Shown here one piece after another: positions 8,661 to 17,721 of a stretch of DNA of 64,000 nucleotides (the stretch's first letter is position 1; each line of letters opens with the position of its first letter). A model generated the notes under the pieces. The model was given only the letters and a program-made list of their open reading frames with translations. It was not told the origin of the DNA and searched no databases. A program made the position numbers and the translations under genes. The DNA is taken from contig CAJTXO010000006.1 in NCBI GenBank assembly GCA_910583555.1, forward strand, positions 1 through 64,000. Reading direction: 5' to 3'. This DNA comes from an uncultured Eubacterium sp. GTDB taxonomy: Bacteria; Bacillota; Clostridia; Lachnospirales; Lachnospiraceae.

Positions 8661-9551
8661 TTAATCCGTTTCTCCTAATGACCGCAGCCCCGCCCGATAT
8701 GCCGCCATCTCCTCCTCCGTGTGGTGGTCGATCACATACTGCAGCTCAGAAATAGCACGTTCCCTTTCTTTTGGCAGATACGCCGTCAACGGATAAAAAT
8801 TCGTCGTGGAATTAGCAAACAAATGTGTCCGAATCTGCAGATTTCCGATAAATTGCTGTAACTCCCGCAGCTTCTCCTTCTCCCCCGCCGGAATAAAATG
8901 GCCTGCCCTTGCCATATCGTACAATCTAGTATCAGGAAATAACGTCAGCGCGTCCACGGAAATAAAATACGGATTCAGCCTGCTAAACAGCCGGGCACTG
9001 TTCCTCGCGTTGCGCTCTCCCCTGCCTGCTCCTGCCAGTCCGGTCATATAGACAAAATAATATTCTATACCAGCCTCATCCAGTTTCCGGCACTGTTTCC
9101 AAATATCCTCCGCCGTATAACCTTTTCCCGCAAGGGCAAGCGCCGCGTCATCCCCGCTCTCCGTCCCGATGCTCAAGCCGTTCACTCCCATAGCCCGCAG
9201 CTTGCGAAGCTGCCAGATTTCCTTATTCTCAATATCACGGATACTGGCAAACATGGCGATGGACTGGCATTTGATCAGATAGTCCCTCACGGTCAGCACG
9301 TAAGGCTTAAGCTTCTCATAGGATAAAGCAAATGGATTCGCCCCCGTCAAAAACAGCCGTCTGGCATAAGGTTGATAATGCTTGACCTCACGCAGATCCT
9401 CTTCAAACTGTTCCAAAGATGCCAGCCGGAAAGGCTCATCCTGATACAGATTGCAAAAACTGCATTTTCCATACGTACACCCCGCCGTCAACTCGATAAT
9501 ACAAGAATCCGCCTCATAATGCGGTCTCCATGTCCGTCCACTAAAGTGCAT
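8661..9551 (-). CDS. radical SAM protein, second of a tandem pair
   Basis: A 296-residue radical SAM enzyme. The iron-sulfur ligands lie in GCTYGKCSFCNLY, spaced C-x4-C-x2-C. Further family segments are FLTGANPFALS and LSIGTESGDDAAL, and FVYMTGLAGAGRG marks the later barrel. The reaction is unknown. It follows the homologous gene at 9564 by 12 bases and was probably co-transcribed with it. The start at 9551 has AAGGGGG upstream. Confidence 0.85.
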   Translation of the reverse strand: MHFSGRTWRPHYEADSCIIELTAGCTYGKCSFCNLYQDEPFRLASLEQFEEDLREVKHYQPYARRLFLTGANPFALSYEKLKPYVLTVRDYLIKCQSIAMFASIRDIENKEIWQLRKLRAMGVNGLSIGTESGDDAALALAGKGYTAEDIWKQCRKLDEAGIEYYFVYMTGLAGAGRGERNARNSARLFSRLNPYFISVDALTLFPDTRLYDMARAGHFIPAGEKEKLRELQQFIGNLQIRTHLFANSTTNFYPLTAYLPKERERAISELQYVIDHHTEEEMAAYRAGLRSLGETD

Positions 9552-9563
9552 ACTGATTCCCCC

Positions 9564-10460
9564 TTATAAATGCCGGAGATTTCTGCGGTAAGCCTCCAGC
9601 TTTTTCTCATCCACGCTGTCCGTAATCTCATCCAGAACAGCCAGCAGCCTTGCTTTGTCCTTTGGCAGTACTCCGTACAACTGTACCGCATTGGAAGCCC
9701 CCATCGCCGCAAATTCCGTTTCTATGTCAAGGTTTGCGATCAGTGTTTTCATTTCACTGTACTTTTCCTTTTCACTTGCCGGCTGCCAGTTTCCGTTTTT
9801 GATTTCCTGATATAACGCCGACTCCTTATAAATGGTCAGCATATTGGCTCCGATCAGTTCTGGGTGCAATTGGTTACAAAGTTCTGCCGTCACTTTTGCC
9901 CCCTCCGCGCCCCTTCCTTTTCCTGATATGCCCACCAAATAAAAAAATTTGTAGGAAATGCCCGCCTGCTCCAGACGCCTGCTCTGCACGAGAATATCAT
10001 TCCTGCTATATCCTTTGTTCATAAACTGTAGCGCCTCCTCATCTGCCGTCTCCATTCCTATTGTCAATCCGTCAAATCCAGCGCTTTTTAACTGTCCTAA
10101 TTCCGCATCGGATTTTAATTCAATATCCGTGATCCGCGCAAAAGAGCCGATGCTTTTACACGACGGAATATAGTTTTTGATCCGTCTGGCAATTTCCATC
10201 AACCGATCGGGTTGCAGGACAAACGGATTGGCTCCTGTCAGAAAAACCCGCTTCCATTCCCACCCCCACATCTTGTTCTGTTCTGCGGACTCCTGCAGGT
10301 CCGCCTCGATATCCTCTAACGGGGACAGGAGGAACGGGAACGGCAGGTCGTGGTACAGGGTACAGAATTTACATTTGTGATGGGTGCATCCTGCTGTCGC
10401 CTCCAATAACAGCGAGCCGGCCTCGTAGGGCGGCCGCCAGATCGTTCCTGTATAGTGCAT
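9564..10460 (-). CDS. radical SAM protein, first of a tandem pair
   Basis: A 298-residue paralogue of the downstream gene with the same layout. The cluster motif GCTHHKCKFCTLYHD is again C-x4-C-x2-C. FLTGANPFVLQ and LTIGMETADEEAL follow, and the late segment is FYLVGISGKGRG. The start at 10460 (MHYTG) was chosen because it aligns with MHFSG of the paralogue and lies 7 bases after AAGGAG. The longer frame starts before that site. It is divergent from the HxlR regulator. Confidence 0.85.
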   Translation of the reverse strand: MHYTGTIWRPPYEAGSLLLEATAGCTHHKCKFCTLYHDLPFPFLLSPLEDIEADLQESAEQNKMWGWEWKRVFLTGANPFVLQPDRLMEIARRIKNYIPSCKSIGSFARITDIELKSDAELGQLKSAGFDGLTIGMETADEEALQFMNKGYSRNDILVQSRRLEQAGISYKFFYLVGISGKGRGAEGAKVTAELCNQLHPELIGANMLTIYKESALYQEIKNGNWQPASEKEKYSEMKTLIANLDIETEFAAMGASNAVQLYGVLPKDKARLLAVLDEITDSVDEKKLEAYRRNLRHL

Positions 10461-10639
10461 GATCATTCTCCTTCCACATACTATTTTGAGAATCATGGGG
10501 TTTTAAGTGTACAAACCAGGTCATGATTCATTTTCATCTTGCTGATTTAAGGATACACAACTCCTGCTGTGTTCCACAAGTCCTGTCTTTTTTTGGTGAT
10601 AGTATCTTTTTTCGTACTTAGTAGCTTAAAAGTCCGTTC

Positions 10640-10668
10640 TTGTTTTTTTACGCGGCTTATTTTATACT
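10640..10668 (+). promoter_or_regulatory. sigma-A promoter of the HxlR gene
   Basis: TTGTTT at 10640-10645 and TATACT at 10663-10668 are spaced by 17 bases, about 70 bases before the HxlR start codon. Confidence 0.6.
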
Positions 10669-10737
10669 AAGGATGAGAGTAAATGGAAATCAATTTGAGC
10701 ATGGAAGAAAACGACATTATGTTGGTGAGGTGCTAAA

Positions 10738-11106
10738 ATGGCAGATAATAAATTCAGTGAAGAAAAACAGCTTGCCCGCTGTGAGCCTATGTGCCGGTTG
10801 CAGTCACTGATCGCCGGAAAATGGAAAATATTGATCTTGTGGTATATTTCTTTTTACAAGGTACAGCGGTTTGGGGAATTGATGCGGCGGTTGGATGGTA
10901 TTACCCAGTCCACCCTGACGAAGCAGCTGCGAGAACTGGAGCAGGATGGGTTCCTTCATAGAAAAATGTACGATGAGATACCGCCTAAAGTGGAGTATAC
11001 GCTGACGGAACTGGGCGGGAGTTTTATTCCTGTGCTTGAGACCATGTTTGTCTGGAGCGAGAAATATCTGTGTCCGGATTATGAGAATCCGTATAAAATT
11101 GGTTAG
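10738..11106 (+). CDS. HxlR-family winged-helix transcriptional regulator
   Basis: A 122-residue regulator. The N-terminal Cys region ARCEPMCRLQ leads to the HxlR signature LIAGKWKILIL. The recognition helix region is ITQSTLTKQLRELEQDGF, and the wing is VEYTLTELG. HxlR proteins often sense electrophiles or redox state through the N-terminal Cys. The divergent radical SAM pair is the most likely local target. The start follows GTGAGGTG. Confidence 0.9.
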   Translation: MADNKFSEEKQLARCEPMCRLQSLIAGKWKILILWYISFYKVQRFGELMRRLDGITQSTLTKQLRELEQDGFLHRKMYDEIPPKVEYTLTELGGSFIPVLETMFVWSEKYLCPDYENPYKIG

Positions 11107-11155
11107 ATCGTAACCAAGATTGAAAACAAGCACCATACATTTTTAAAAATCTTCA

Positions 11156-11308
11156 CTATATAAGAATTGAGAATACTGTTTGTTGTCGGCATTCATCCAT
11201 GTACATGTTCAAAATGTTCTCAATCACCATTTTGTCATAAATATTATCGTCTCTTCCCGTTATGCGTTTTGCCATATGGCTGGCGTTTACTGCTTTAATT
11301 CTCGCCAT
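11156..11308 (-). CDS. small hypothetical protein (50 aa)
   Basis: A 50-codon frame (MARIKAVNASHMAKRITG at its start) preceded by a strong AAAGGAGGAACAAGGACT site. It is hydrophilic and unrecognised. A second open stretch lies directly upstream on the same strand (about 11330-11420; ends ...MNNVIESAVSLV). The pair could be two tiny genes or remains of a decayed one. The surrounding DNA is AT-rich and gene-poor. Confidence 0.4.
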   Translation of the reverse strand: MARIKAVNASHMAKRITGRDDNIYDKMVIENILNMYMDECRQQTVFSILI

Positions 11309-11407
11309 AGTCCTTGTTCCTCCTTTTGTTTTTCTCAGACCAATGATACGGCACTTTCAATAACATTGTTCATAGCGTGCATTTTCTGGTCAAAATATTC
11401 AGGTAAT

Positions 11408-11448
11408 ATAAGTCCACATACTTATAAGATATAAGCATTTGGACTTAT
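11408..11448. repeat. 41-bp imperfect palindrome
   Basis: ATAAGTCCA at 11408-11416 and TGGACTTAT at 11440-11448 form outer arms. Inside them CTTATA and TATAAG pair around AGA. Only two positions per arm break the symmetry. It could be an operator or a hairpin upstream of the small minus-strand frames. Confidence 0.65.
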
Positions 11449-11558
11449 TCAGATATCCAATATTTGATTATGGGTTTTCATTTTTTGTACCAGACTCTTT
11501 CTCTGACCGCTACACCATTTACACCATTTCTATACCAATTTGCCATTGAGATACATAG

Positions 11559-11645
11559 ACTTATATGGAATTATATAGAACTTAACAACGCTCAACCCCT
11601 TATAATATGCCTTATTATGGACATATATGGAGATATATGAACTTA
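11559..11645. repeat. two imperfect direct repeats of about 25 bp
   Basis: The segments at 11559-11584 and 11621-11645 are near copies of an ACATATATGGAATTATAT-type sequence ending in GAACTTA, spaced about 62 bases apart. They lie in an AT-rich stretch (11450-11758) where I see no gene. Confidence 0.4.
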
Positions 11646-11758
11646 TATCAATCCTATATTTCACTATTTGCGGTAGTGGCGGCTATTTGTGTGAATTTCC
11701 TATAACTGTCGCAAAATGAAAATTGTTTTCTGTTACACTCCTAAGATCTCACCTTCTA

Positions 11759-12224
11759 TCATTTCCCGGCATACTCACCCTTGCCATAAAAATCTTTTTC
11801 AGTAATAAAAATAGTATATGTCTCAGGCAAATCATTAAAATCTTGTCCTGAATGAAGATTTTCTATGTCTATCACACTGGAATGATATCTGGCCCGATAT
11901 GGGTCCGCCCCCCTATCCTGTCTCTGAACTTCCAAGTCATATCGTTTCCCAGTTGAATCCGTCCAAACATATCGAGCGTGCCCCAGCCAATCTTTTCATA
12001 TCCTTTTGTATTTCACAGTCAGTGATTACTAAGTCCTGCTTATCTGTAATGATGCGTAACACAAATTCTGCTAATGGAATATTATCTTTAAAAAGACAAC
12101 GCATGAAATCATCATCTATCGGGCGCAACGAACGCAAACGCCGCAAATCTTCCTGGTGTTTTTTATCTGTCACCTCTTCCGCCTGCTTTCCCTTTCGTTT
12201 TTGTATTTTTATACTACCACACAA
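11759..12224 (-). pseudogene. decayed Rpn-family PD-(D/E)XK gene
   Basis: The N-terminal frame (RSLRPIDDDFMRCLFKDN) reads to ARSICLD and then shifts. The family sequence resumes in another frame as STGKRYDLEVQRQDRGADPY and continues to LPETYTIFITEKDF, ending at a stop at 11759-11761 well short of normal length. The shift point is near 11955, where a few codons between the two nuclease-like motifs appear deleted. Frame loss plus 3' truncation make it non-functional. Confidence 0.8.
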
Positions 12225-12416
12225 TCTGGATTTTTTTAATCACATCCAGACTTGAGTTTCCGCAAAAATTCCCAGATCCACGTCCTTTTTCCCAGATCTT
12301 ATCCACAGATTGAAAAAAATTGCGAAAATATAAAGAGTCTTCTTTTATTTTATATATTAAGGCAAGCGACAAGCAGTTCCGCGTCATGTCACGACCATTT
12401 CTACAAAAGGGGAAAC

Positions 12417-13229
12417 TTAATTCCCCGTACTCTTATAATACTTCACGCTAACCCGCCAAAACAAATACGCTCCCATATACATGGCAATTCCGACAACCGG
12501 CGTCATATACATATACAGCGCCGGAAACTGCTGCACATCCGTCTTCCGCAGAAAAAACTGCGCTGGAAAATAATTCACAAAAGCAAACGGCACCACATAG
12601 ATCATCATATACTGGATCGCCTTGTGAAAAATACTGACCGGATAACCCGCAAACTTCCTTAAATTCCAATAAAACACCGATTTAAGCGTATTCGTACGTA
12701 TAAGGTAAAATTGCAGTGAGGCGAGAACGAGAAAAATGGCTCCCTGGATCATAACCCCGCCAATCACGGCAGTGATATAATACAATACGGTATAAAGATT
12801 CCACTGCACCCCTACCTCCCGTGCCGATATGACAAACAGCACGATGCCAAGCCCTCCATGACCAATGGCGGCAAACCAGTCGGAATCACTTGTGATCACC
12901 TGGAACAAAAGCCCCCTCGGCCGGAGGAGAAATCGGTCGAACTTACCAGAATGTATATGTTCCGAAAAATCCCGCAGCCCGGTAAAAAAAATAATGAGGA
13001 TACCATATGTCAAAAACAGCAGGCTGTACAGGAAAAATATTTCCCTGCCATTCCAACCGTTCAGGGAATCAAATTTGATCAGTGTGAAATAGATCACTAT
13101 GATTCCGGTTGACTCGCGCAGAAATACTGCCAGCGACCGCAGAACCGCATCGATCTTATACTGAAACCAGGCCTTTATCGTCAGCTTTGTATACTCGGCA
13201 GCCGTCTGCCAAACATTGTATTGCTTCAT
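12417..13229 (-). CDS. ABC-2 type permease, last gene of TCS-ABC operon
   Basis: A 270-residue integral membrane protein with about six helices. It has the segments RSLAVFLRESTGIIVIYFTL and LRDFSEHIHSGKFDRFLLRP, a layout typical of the uncharacterised ABC-2 permeases that work in pairs. The start at 13229 is set by GGAGGAAAAGACG; the frame open further upstream overlaps the preceding gene. It presumably forms a channel with the permease at 13250 and is powered by the upstream ATPases. Confidence 0.85.
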   Translation of the reverse strand: MKQYNVWQTAAEYTKLTIKAWFQYKIDAVLRSLAVFLRESTGIIVIYFTLIKFDSLNGWNGREIFFLYSLLFLTYGILIIFFTGLRDFSEHIHSGKFDRFLLRPRGLLFQVITSDSDWFAAIGHGGLGIVLFVISAREVGVQWNLYTVLYYITAVIGGVMIQGAIFLVLASLQFYLIRTNTLKSVFYWNLRKFAGYPVSIFHKAIQYMMIYVVPFAFVNYFPAQFFLRKTDVQQFPALYMYMTPVVGIAMYMGAYLFWRVSVKYYKSTGN

Positions 13230-13249
13230 CGTCTTTTCCTCCACTCGGA

Positions 13250-14038
13250 TCAACCTCCCTGAATAACCAATTTCCGGATCCCCTGCCGCCAGATGACCTC
13301 CCCGGTCAGAGCGAGGACAACGATCCAGAAGATCTGCCGGAGAAACGACAGCCAAATATCTTCCCCCGTCATCTGCCCCAGATAGATCTTCACCGGCTCA
13401 AAATAAATCGATGAAAACGGAGTGACCCGGATGATCCCCTGCACCCAGTCCGGCATAAACCACAGCGGAATCATGGAACCGGACAGTACATTTACGAATA
13501 CATTTTTGATCGTCCGCAGGCTCCATGTATTAATGATCCAAAAAGACAACGTCTGAAAAATGAAATTCAGAGTCCATAACACAAGGAAACCAAGAAAAAC
13601 ACTGACCAAAAACGCAGCAAAAGCCAAAACGGAATACGGCCTCTCCATTCCGACCACGATAACCGCTACCATGACTGCAGGGGCAAACCGAAACAGCATC
13701 TGAAAACCGATATTCCCCAGATCGGATGCCAGCAATATCCCACGGAAACTGATGGGTTTCAAAAGCTCCGTCCCGATGCTCCCATTATGGATGCGATACG
13801 GCAGGTACCCCTCATCCAGACGAAAGGCAGCATCCAGGCCAATCGACAAGATGAAGTTTGTCGTCACCATAGCAAACGTGATTCCATCCATCTCTTCCCG
13901 TCCGCCATAAAGCGCGCGGTAAATACACCAAAAGATAAACACATTGAGGCAGGTGTCCACGATTCCCATAAAATTGTCGAAACGAAACGCCGTGTTCGCC
14001 AAAAAAGCTTGTCTGCTATATGCCAGATACCGTCTCAT
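13250..14038 (-). CDS. ABC-2 type permease
   Basis: A 262-residue membrane protein, distantly similar in layout to the downstream permease (RYLAYSRQAFLANTAFRFDN, then ~6 helices and a GYLPYRIHNGSIGTELLKP loop). The start codon overlaps the end of the ATPase gene by 4 bases, so translation is probably coupled. The substrate cannot be read from the sequence. Confidence 0.85.
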   Translation of the reverse strand: MRRYLAYSRQAFLANTAFRFDNFMGIVDTCLNVFIFWCIYRALYGGREEMDGITFAMVTTNFILSIGLDAAFRLDEGYLPYRIHNGSIGTELLKPISFRGILLASDLGNIGFQMLFRFAPAVMVAVIVVGMERPYSVLAFAAFLVSVFLGFLVLWTLNFIFQTLSFWIINTWSLRTIKNVFVNVLSGSMIPLWFMPDWVQGIIRVTPFSSIYFEPVKIYLGQMTGEDIWLSFLRQIFWIVVLALTGEVIWRQGIRKLVIQGG

Positions 14039-15081
14039 GCAAAATCCCCCTCTCCAGGCTGCTCATCCTCTCCCGGCCGCTCCGCGTTTCTAATCTGCTC
14101 GCCCTGGTAGATCCGCCGGATGATGCTCTCAACTTCCGGCTCAGTGATCTGCAGGTCCGCCACCGGATAGCGATTCAGAAGGAATGACATCAGGTCATTG
14201 ATCTGCACCTCATGGCTCTCAAAAGAAAACCGGTATTTTCGTCCATCGAGCTCATCCGTTCTTTCAATCTTCACATGCGGGACCGGCTCCACATCCATCA
14301 CCCTCTCAAACTCCACATCGATCTGACGCATTGTCGCGAATTTCTCCCGGATACCAGAAAGGCTGCCGTCATAAATTTTTCTTCCTTCATCTATGATGAT
14401 CAGTGACTTACAGGTTTTTTCGATATCCTGCATATCATGGGTTGTAAAGATCATCGTGATCTCCTCCCTCTCATTCAATTCCCGGATAAACGAGCGGATC
14501 GTCTCCTTGCCAACGACATCCACCCCGATCGTCGGTTCATCAAAAAATACGATCTTAGGCGCATGCAGAAGCCCCGCGACAATATCCGCCCGCATCCGCT
14601 GCCCGAGAGAGAGCTGCCTCACGGGCTGTTCCAGAAAACTTCCCATATCGAGCATCTGCGTATACCGGTCAAGCCTCTCTTTATATTCGCGCTGGGGAAT
14701 GCGGTAAATGTATTTCAAAAGCTCAAACGTGTCGATCGGCGGCAGATCCCACTGGAGCTGGGATTTCTGTCCAAACACGACCCCGATTTTTCCCACATAC
14801 GCCTTCCTCTGCTTAAACGGGATAAATCCATCTACGCAGATGCGCCCGCTGTCTGGATGTAAAATCCCGGAGAGCATTTTTATCATCGTAGACTTTCCCG
14901 CCCCGTTCGGCCCGATAAATCCTGTCATATCCCCTTTTTCGATGGAAAATTCCAAGTCGTCTACCGCCTTGCGGTATTCATACCGGGGATGGACAAGGTT
15001 GGCCGCCAAACCCGCCAGACCCTTACTCCTCTTATTCACACGAAAAGTTTTATTCACATGCTCTGCCTCAATGAAACTCAT
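14035..15081 (-). CDS. ABC transporter ATP-binding protein (348 aa)
   Basis: Walker A is GPNGAGKST, the signature is LSLGQRM and Walker B is IVFFDEPT, followed by a switch His in TTHDMQ. A C-terminal ~90-residue extension resembles those of drug/lipid-type ABC-2 ATPases. The start at 15081 follows GGAGGATTTTT. It lies between a second ATPase gene and the two permeases. Confidence 0.92.
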   Translation of the reverse strand: MSFIEAEHVNKTFRVNKRSKGLAGLAANLVHPRYEYRKAVDDLEFSIEKGDMTGFIGPNGAGKSTMIKMLSGILHPDSGRICVDGFIPFKQRKAYVGKIGVVFGQKSQLQWDLPPIDTFELLKYIYRIPQREYKERLDRYTQMLDMGSFLEQPVRQLSLGQRMRADIVAGLLHAPKIVFFDEPTIGVDVVGKETIRSFIRELNEREEITMIFTTHDMQDIEKTCKSLIIIDEGRKIYDGSLSGIREKFATMRQIDVEFERVMDVEPVPHVKIERTDELDGRKYRFSFESHEVQINDLMSFLLNRYPVADLQITEPEVESIIRRIYQGEQIRNAERPGEDEQPGEGDFA

Positions 15082-15124
15082 AAAAATCCTCCATTCTACG
15101 TTTCCCTTTTCTCTCATACAACCA

Positions 15125-16045
15125 TCAATGATGCGTCTGCAGCTCACAGATCACATCCTCCAGAGACGGTCGCCGCATATTGATCTTTTCAATACGGCCC
15201 GTTTCCTGAATGTCGCGCAGCAGTTCCGCCGCCGTAATATGATTCCTGTTGTAATCCAGGCACATCGTCCGCCCCTCCTGCTCATATCGGACAAACGGAA
15301 GATCCTGTAAATCCGGAACACGGTCTGTAAATGTCATTTCCAACCGGTTGACAGGTGCCATTCGGCGCAGAAGTTCCATTTTGCTGCCATAATATAAAAG
15401 CTGTCCCTGATCGAGCACAATGATCCGCTCGGCAATTGTTTCAATCTCCTCCATATGGTGGGTGGAAATCATGATCGTGCGACCTCTGTTTCGTTCTGCC
15501 TCTACCGCGTTCCTAAATATTTCTTTAGCCCCTGCATCCATCCCGATACACGGTTCATCCAGAAGGATCAGCTCCGCCGGGGCGAGAAAAGCAAGTACCG
15601 TCTCTGCCCGCCGCCGAAACCCCAGCGATACATGTTTCAATGGCTTATCACAAAATGTTTCCAGAGAAAACAGTTCGATCAATTCGCTGCTCCTCTTTTT
15701 CAGTTCACACGACCCCATGCGGTATGCCGCTCCCAAAAGGGACAGCGCTTCCCGCAGCGAATGCTCGACATTTGTATTCGACTGGTCAGCCAGTAAAATG
15801 CTGACCTGACCTGCCAGCCGCCTCCGGTCACGGACCGGGTCAAACCCATCTACCCTTACCCTGCCGGCATCCGGCCTTAACGCCCCGCCAATGAGCGTAA
15901 GAAGCGTTGTCTTCCCCGCTCCGGTCGGCCCGACAAGTCCGACTGTCATCCCTTTCGGCACATGAAGGGAAATATGCCGGAGCGCTTGAACTGAAGCTTG
16001 TTTTTTTCGCCGAAACACCTTCGACACATCATCAAGTAAAATCAT
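15125..16045 (-). CDS. ABC transporter ATP-binding protein (306 aa)
   Basis: Walker A is GPTGAGKTT, the signature-like segment is VSLGFRRRAE (the usual LSGGQ is weak), and Walker B is LILLDEPCIG with STHHMEE after it. It is the first transport gene after the kinase and shares its operon with another ATPase and two permeases. The pair may form an ATPase heterodimer. The start at 16045 follows TGGAGGTTGTC. Confidence 0.9.
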   Translation of the reverse strand: MILLDDVSKVFRRKKQASVQALRHISLHVPKGMTVGLVGPTGAGKTTLLTLIGGALRPDAGRVRVDGFDPVRDRRRLAGQVSILLADQSNTNVEHSLREALSLLGAAYRMGSCELKKRSSELIELFSLETFCDKPLKHVSLGFRRRAETVLAFLAPAELILLDEPCIGMDAGAKEIFRNAVEAERNRGRTIMISTHHMEEIETIAERIIVLDQGQLLYYGSKMELLRRMAPVNRLEMTFTDRVPDLQDLPFVRYEQEGRTMCLDYNRNHITAAELLRDIQETGRIEKINMRRPSLEDVICELQTHH

Positions 16046-16151
16046 GACAACCTCCATTTTCTACAAAAATATATACCCTCACAGAACAATCTGCAAGGGT
16101 ATTGGGATAAACGGCATCCACACAGGGACAAATGACCGGCCTTGATCCTCA

Positions 16152-16877
16152 CTATTCAGAAGGAATCAGAGCCACCGCGCAAAACATTTCATCTTTCTCA
16201 AAAAATTGACACTCCCCACCATATTTCCCGACGATCTGCCGGATCTGTCCCACCCCGTAACCATGCTCTTCACCGGCTTTTTCAGACTTCAGCTGCGGGT
16301 TTTTCTCCAGCACCGACCGGGCAATACTATTTTTCACCTGTATCGTCTCATACCCCCGCCTGAGCGCTATCTTTACAACAATTTCCGGTTCTTCTTCCCC
16401 CTCACGCGCTACAGCGCCCTCGATCGCATTGTCCAGCAGATTTGAAAGAAGAGACACAAAATCCACACTGTCCATTTTTCCAAACGCTAGATTCTCAATC
16501 TCGGCCCTGACACAAAGTCCTCTAGCGTAAGCCGCCTCCAGTTTCCAGTTCAACACATAATTCATCACGCTGTTTCCGGTTTCTACATACGTATAAATGT
16601 GGTTCAATTCATCGAGTACATGCGACAGATACCCCTTCGCCTCTTCCACCTGATTTTCCTGCAGGTATGTTGTCACCATCATAATATGATTCTTCATATC
16701 ATGCTTCAGCCTTCTTGTGTTCTCATGAAGACGCAGGATCTCTTCCCGCTGCTCGCGCTCATGCCTATAACTGCTCTCAAGCTCCTGAAACCGATACTCC
16801 CATTCCATCTTCTCTGCCAGCAGTTCATTGAACCGCTCCTCCCCGATGCGCCGTCTGGACTCCCTGTTTCTCATCAT
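16152..16877 (-). CDS. soluble GHKL histidine kinase
   Basis: A 241-residue kinase without membrane helices. It opens with a charged coiled coil, then has the phosphoacceptor segment RRLKHDMKNHIMMV, the N box LLSNLLDNAIEGAV and the G box GYGVGQIRQI. Agr-type kinases normally carry an N-terminal multi-helix sensor, which is absent here. The input is therefore cytosolic or comes from a partner such as the ABC transporter. It overlaps the upstream response regulator by 4 bases. Confidence 0.88.
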   Translation of the reverse strand: MMRNRESRRRIGEERFNELLAEKMEWEYRFQELESSYRHEREQREEILRLHENTRRLKHDMKNHIMMVTTYLQENQVEEAKGYLSHVLDELNHIYTYVETGNSVMNYVLNWKLEAAYARGLCVRAEIENLAFGKMDSVDFVSLLSNLLDNAIEGAVAREGEEEPEIVVKIALRRGYETIQVKNSIARSVLEKNPQLKSEKAGEEHGYGVGQIRQIVGKYGGECQFFEKDEMFCAVALIPSE

Positions 16878-17569
16878 GACATCAGATACCTCACCAATTT
16901 TTCCCTCGTCTCTTCTTTTCTGCTCCGCCCGATTGGAATCACAAGATCGCCCCGAAGCACCACCTCGTCCCCGCGGATCCGGTATACGGCTTTCTGGTTC
17001 ACCAAAAAGCCTTTATGGATGCGGACAAATCCCACCGCCGCCAGCTCCCGTTCCACATTTGCCATCGTCTCACGAATCCGGTACGTTCTTGCCTCTGTAT
17101 GCAGTTCCACATAATTTCCCTCTGATTCAAAATAGATGATCTCGTCAAGAGGGAGCGCAATCCGCTCATCCCCGCATCGAAAGGCGTAGCGCTGCGTGCG
17201 CCTCCTCCACTCTTCCAACGCCTCGCGCAAAACCGGTTTCAACTCCCGTTCTATATGGCTTTTGCGGATAAACCCGAACGGATGGAACCGAAAGGAATCG
17301 TAAACGAGCACATCATGGCCGGTTACAAAGATCAATATCGGTTTTCGCGGCAGATCCTCCATGCGAGCGGCAATTTCAAAGCCATCCAGCTCCGGCATAT
17401 CAATATCCAAAAGCACAAGATCCGCCCCCGACTTCTGCAATTCCTCCCAAAAGACGTGCGGATCCGTCGATATACCGACGCTCACATCCTGACCCAGGAT
17501 GTTCTCTGCCATTTTTGCGTATTGTTTACAAAACTGTATTTCATCATCACAGATCAGTAATCGAATCAT
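16874..17569 (-). CDS. LytTR-family response regulator
   Basis: A 231-residue protein. The receiver domain has acidic residues in LLICDDE and the phosphoacceptor Asp in LVLLDIDMPELDG. The C-terminal LytTR DNA-binding domain has IIYFESEGNYVELHT and FVRIHKGFLVN. It is the first gene of the regulator-kinase-ABC operon and so probably controls it. The start at 17569 is set by AGAGGAAATATT. Confidence 0.93.
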   Translation of the reverse strand: MIRLLICDDEIQFCKQYAKMAENILGQDVSVGISTDPHVFWEELQKSGADLVLLDIDMPELDGFEIAARMEDLPRKPILIFVTGHDVLVYDSFRFHPFGFIRKSHIERELKPVLREALEEWRRRTQRYAFRCGDERIALPLDEIIYFESEGNYVELHTEARTYRIRETMANVERELAAVGFVRIHKGFLVNQKAVYRIRGDEVVLRGDLVIPIGRSRKEETREKLVRYLMS

Positions 17570-17721
17570 AATATTTCCTCTATTCTTCACAATAATCCAT
17601 CAAATATTTAGCCGACCGAAAATATCAGAGAAATCAAAAAGCATCGCGTATATCCTAACACATAAGAAACTAATGATTTTCTACGTGCGCGGTGTTTGAT
17701 ATATAAAACGTTTCAGTCCCC

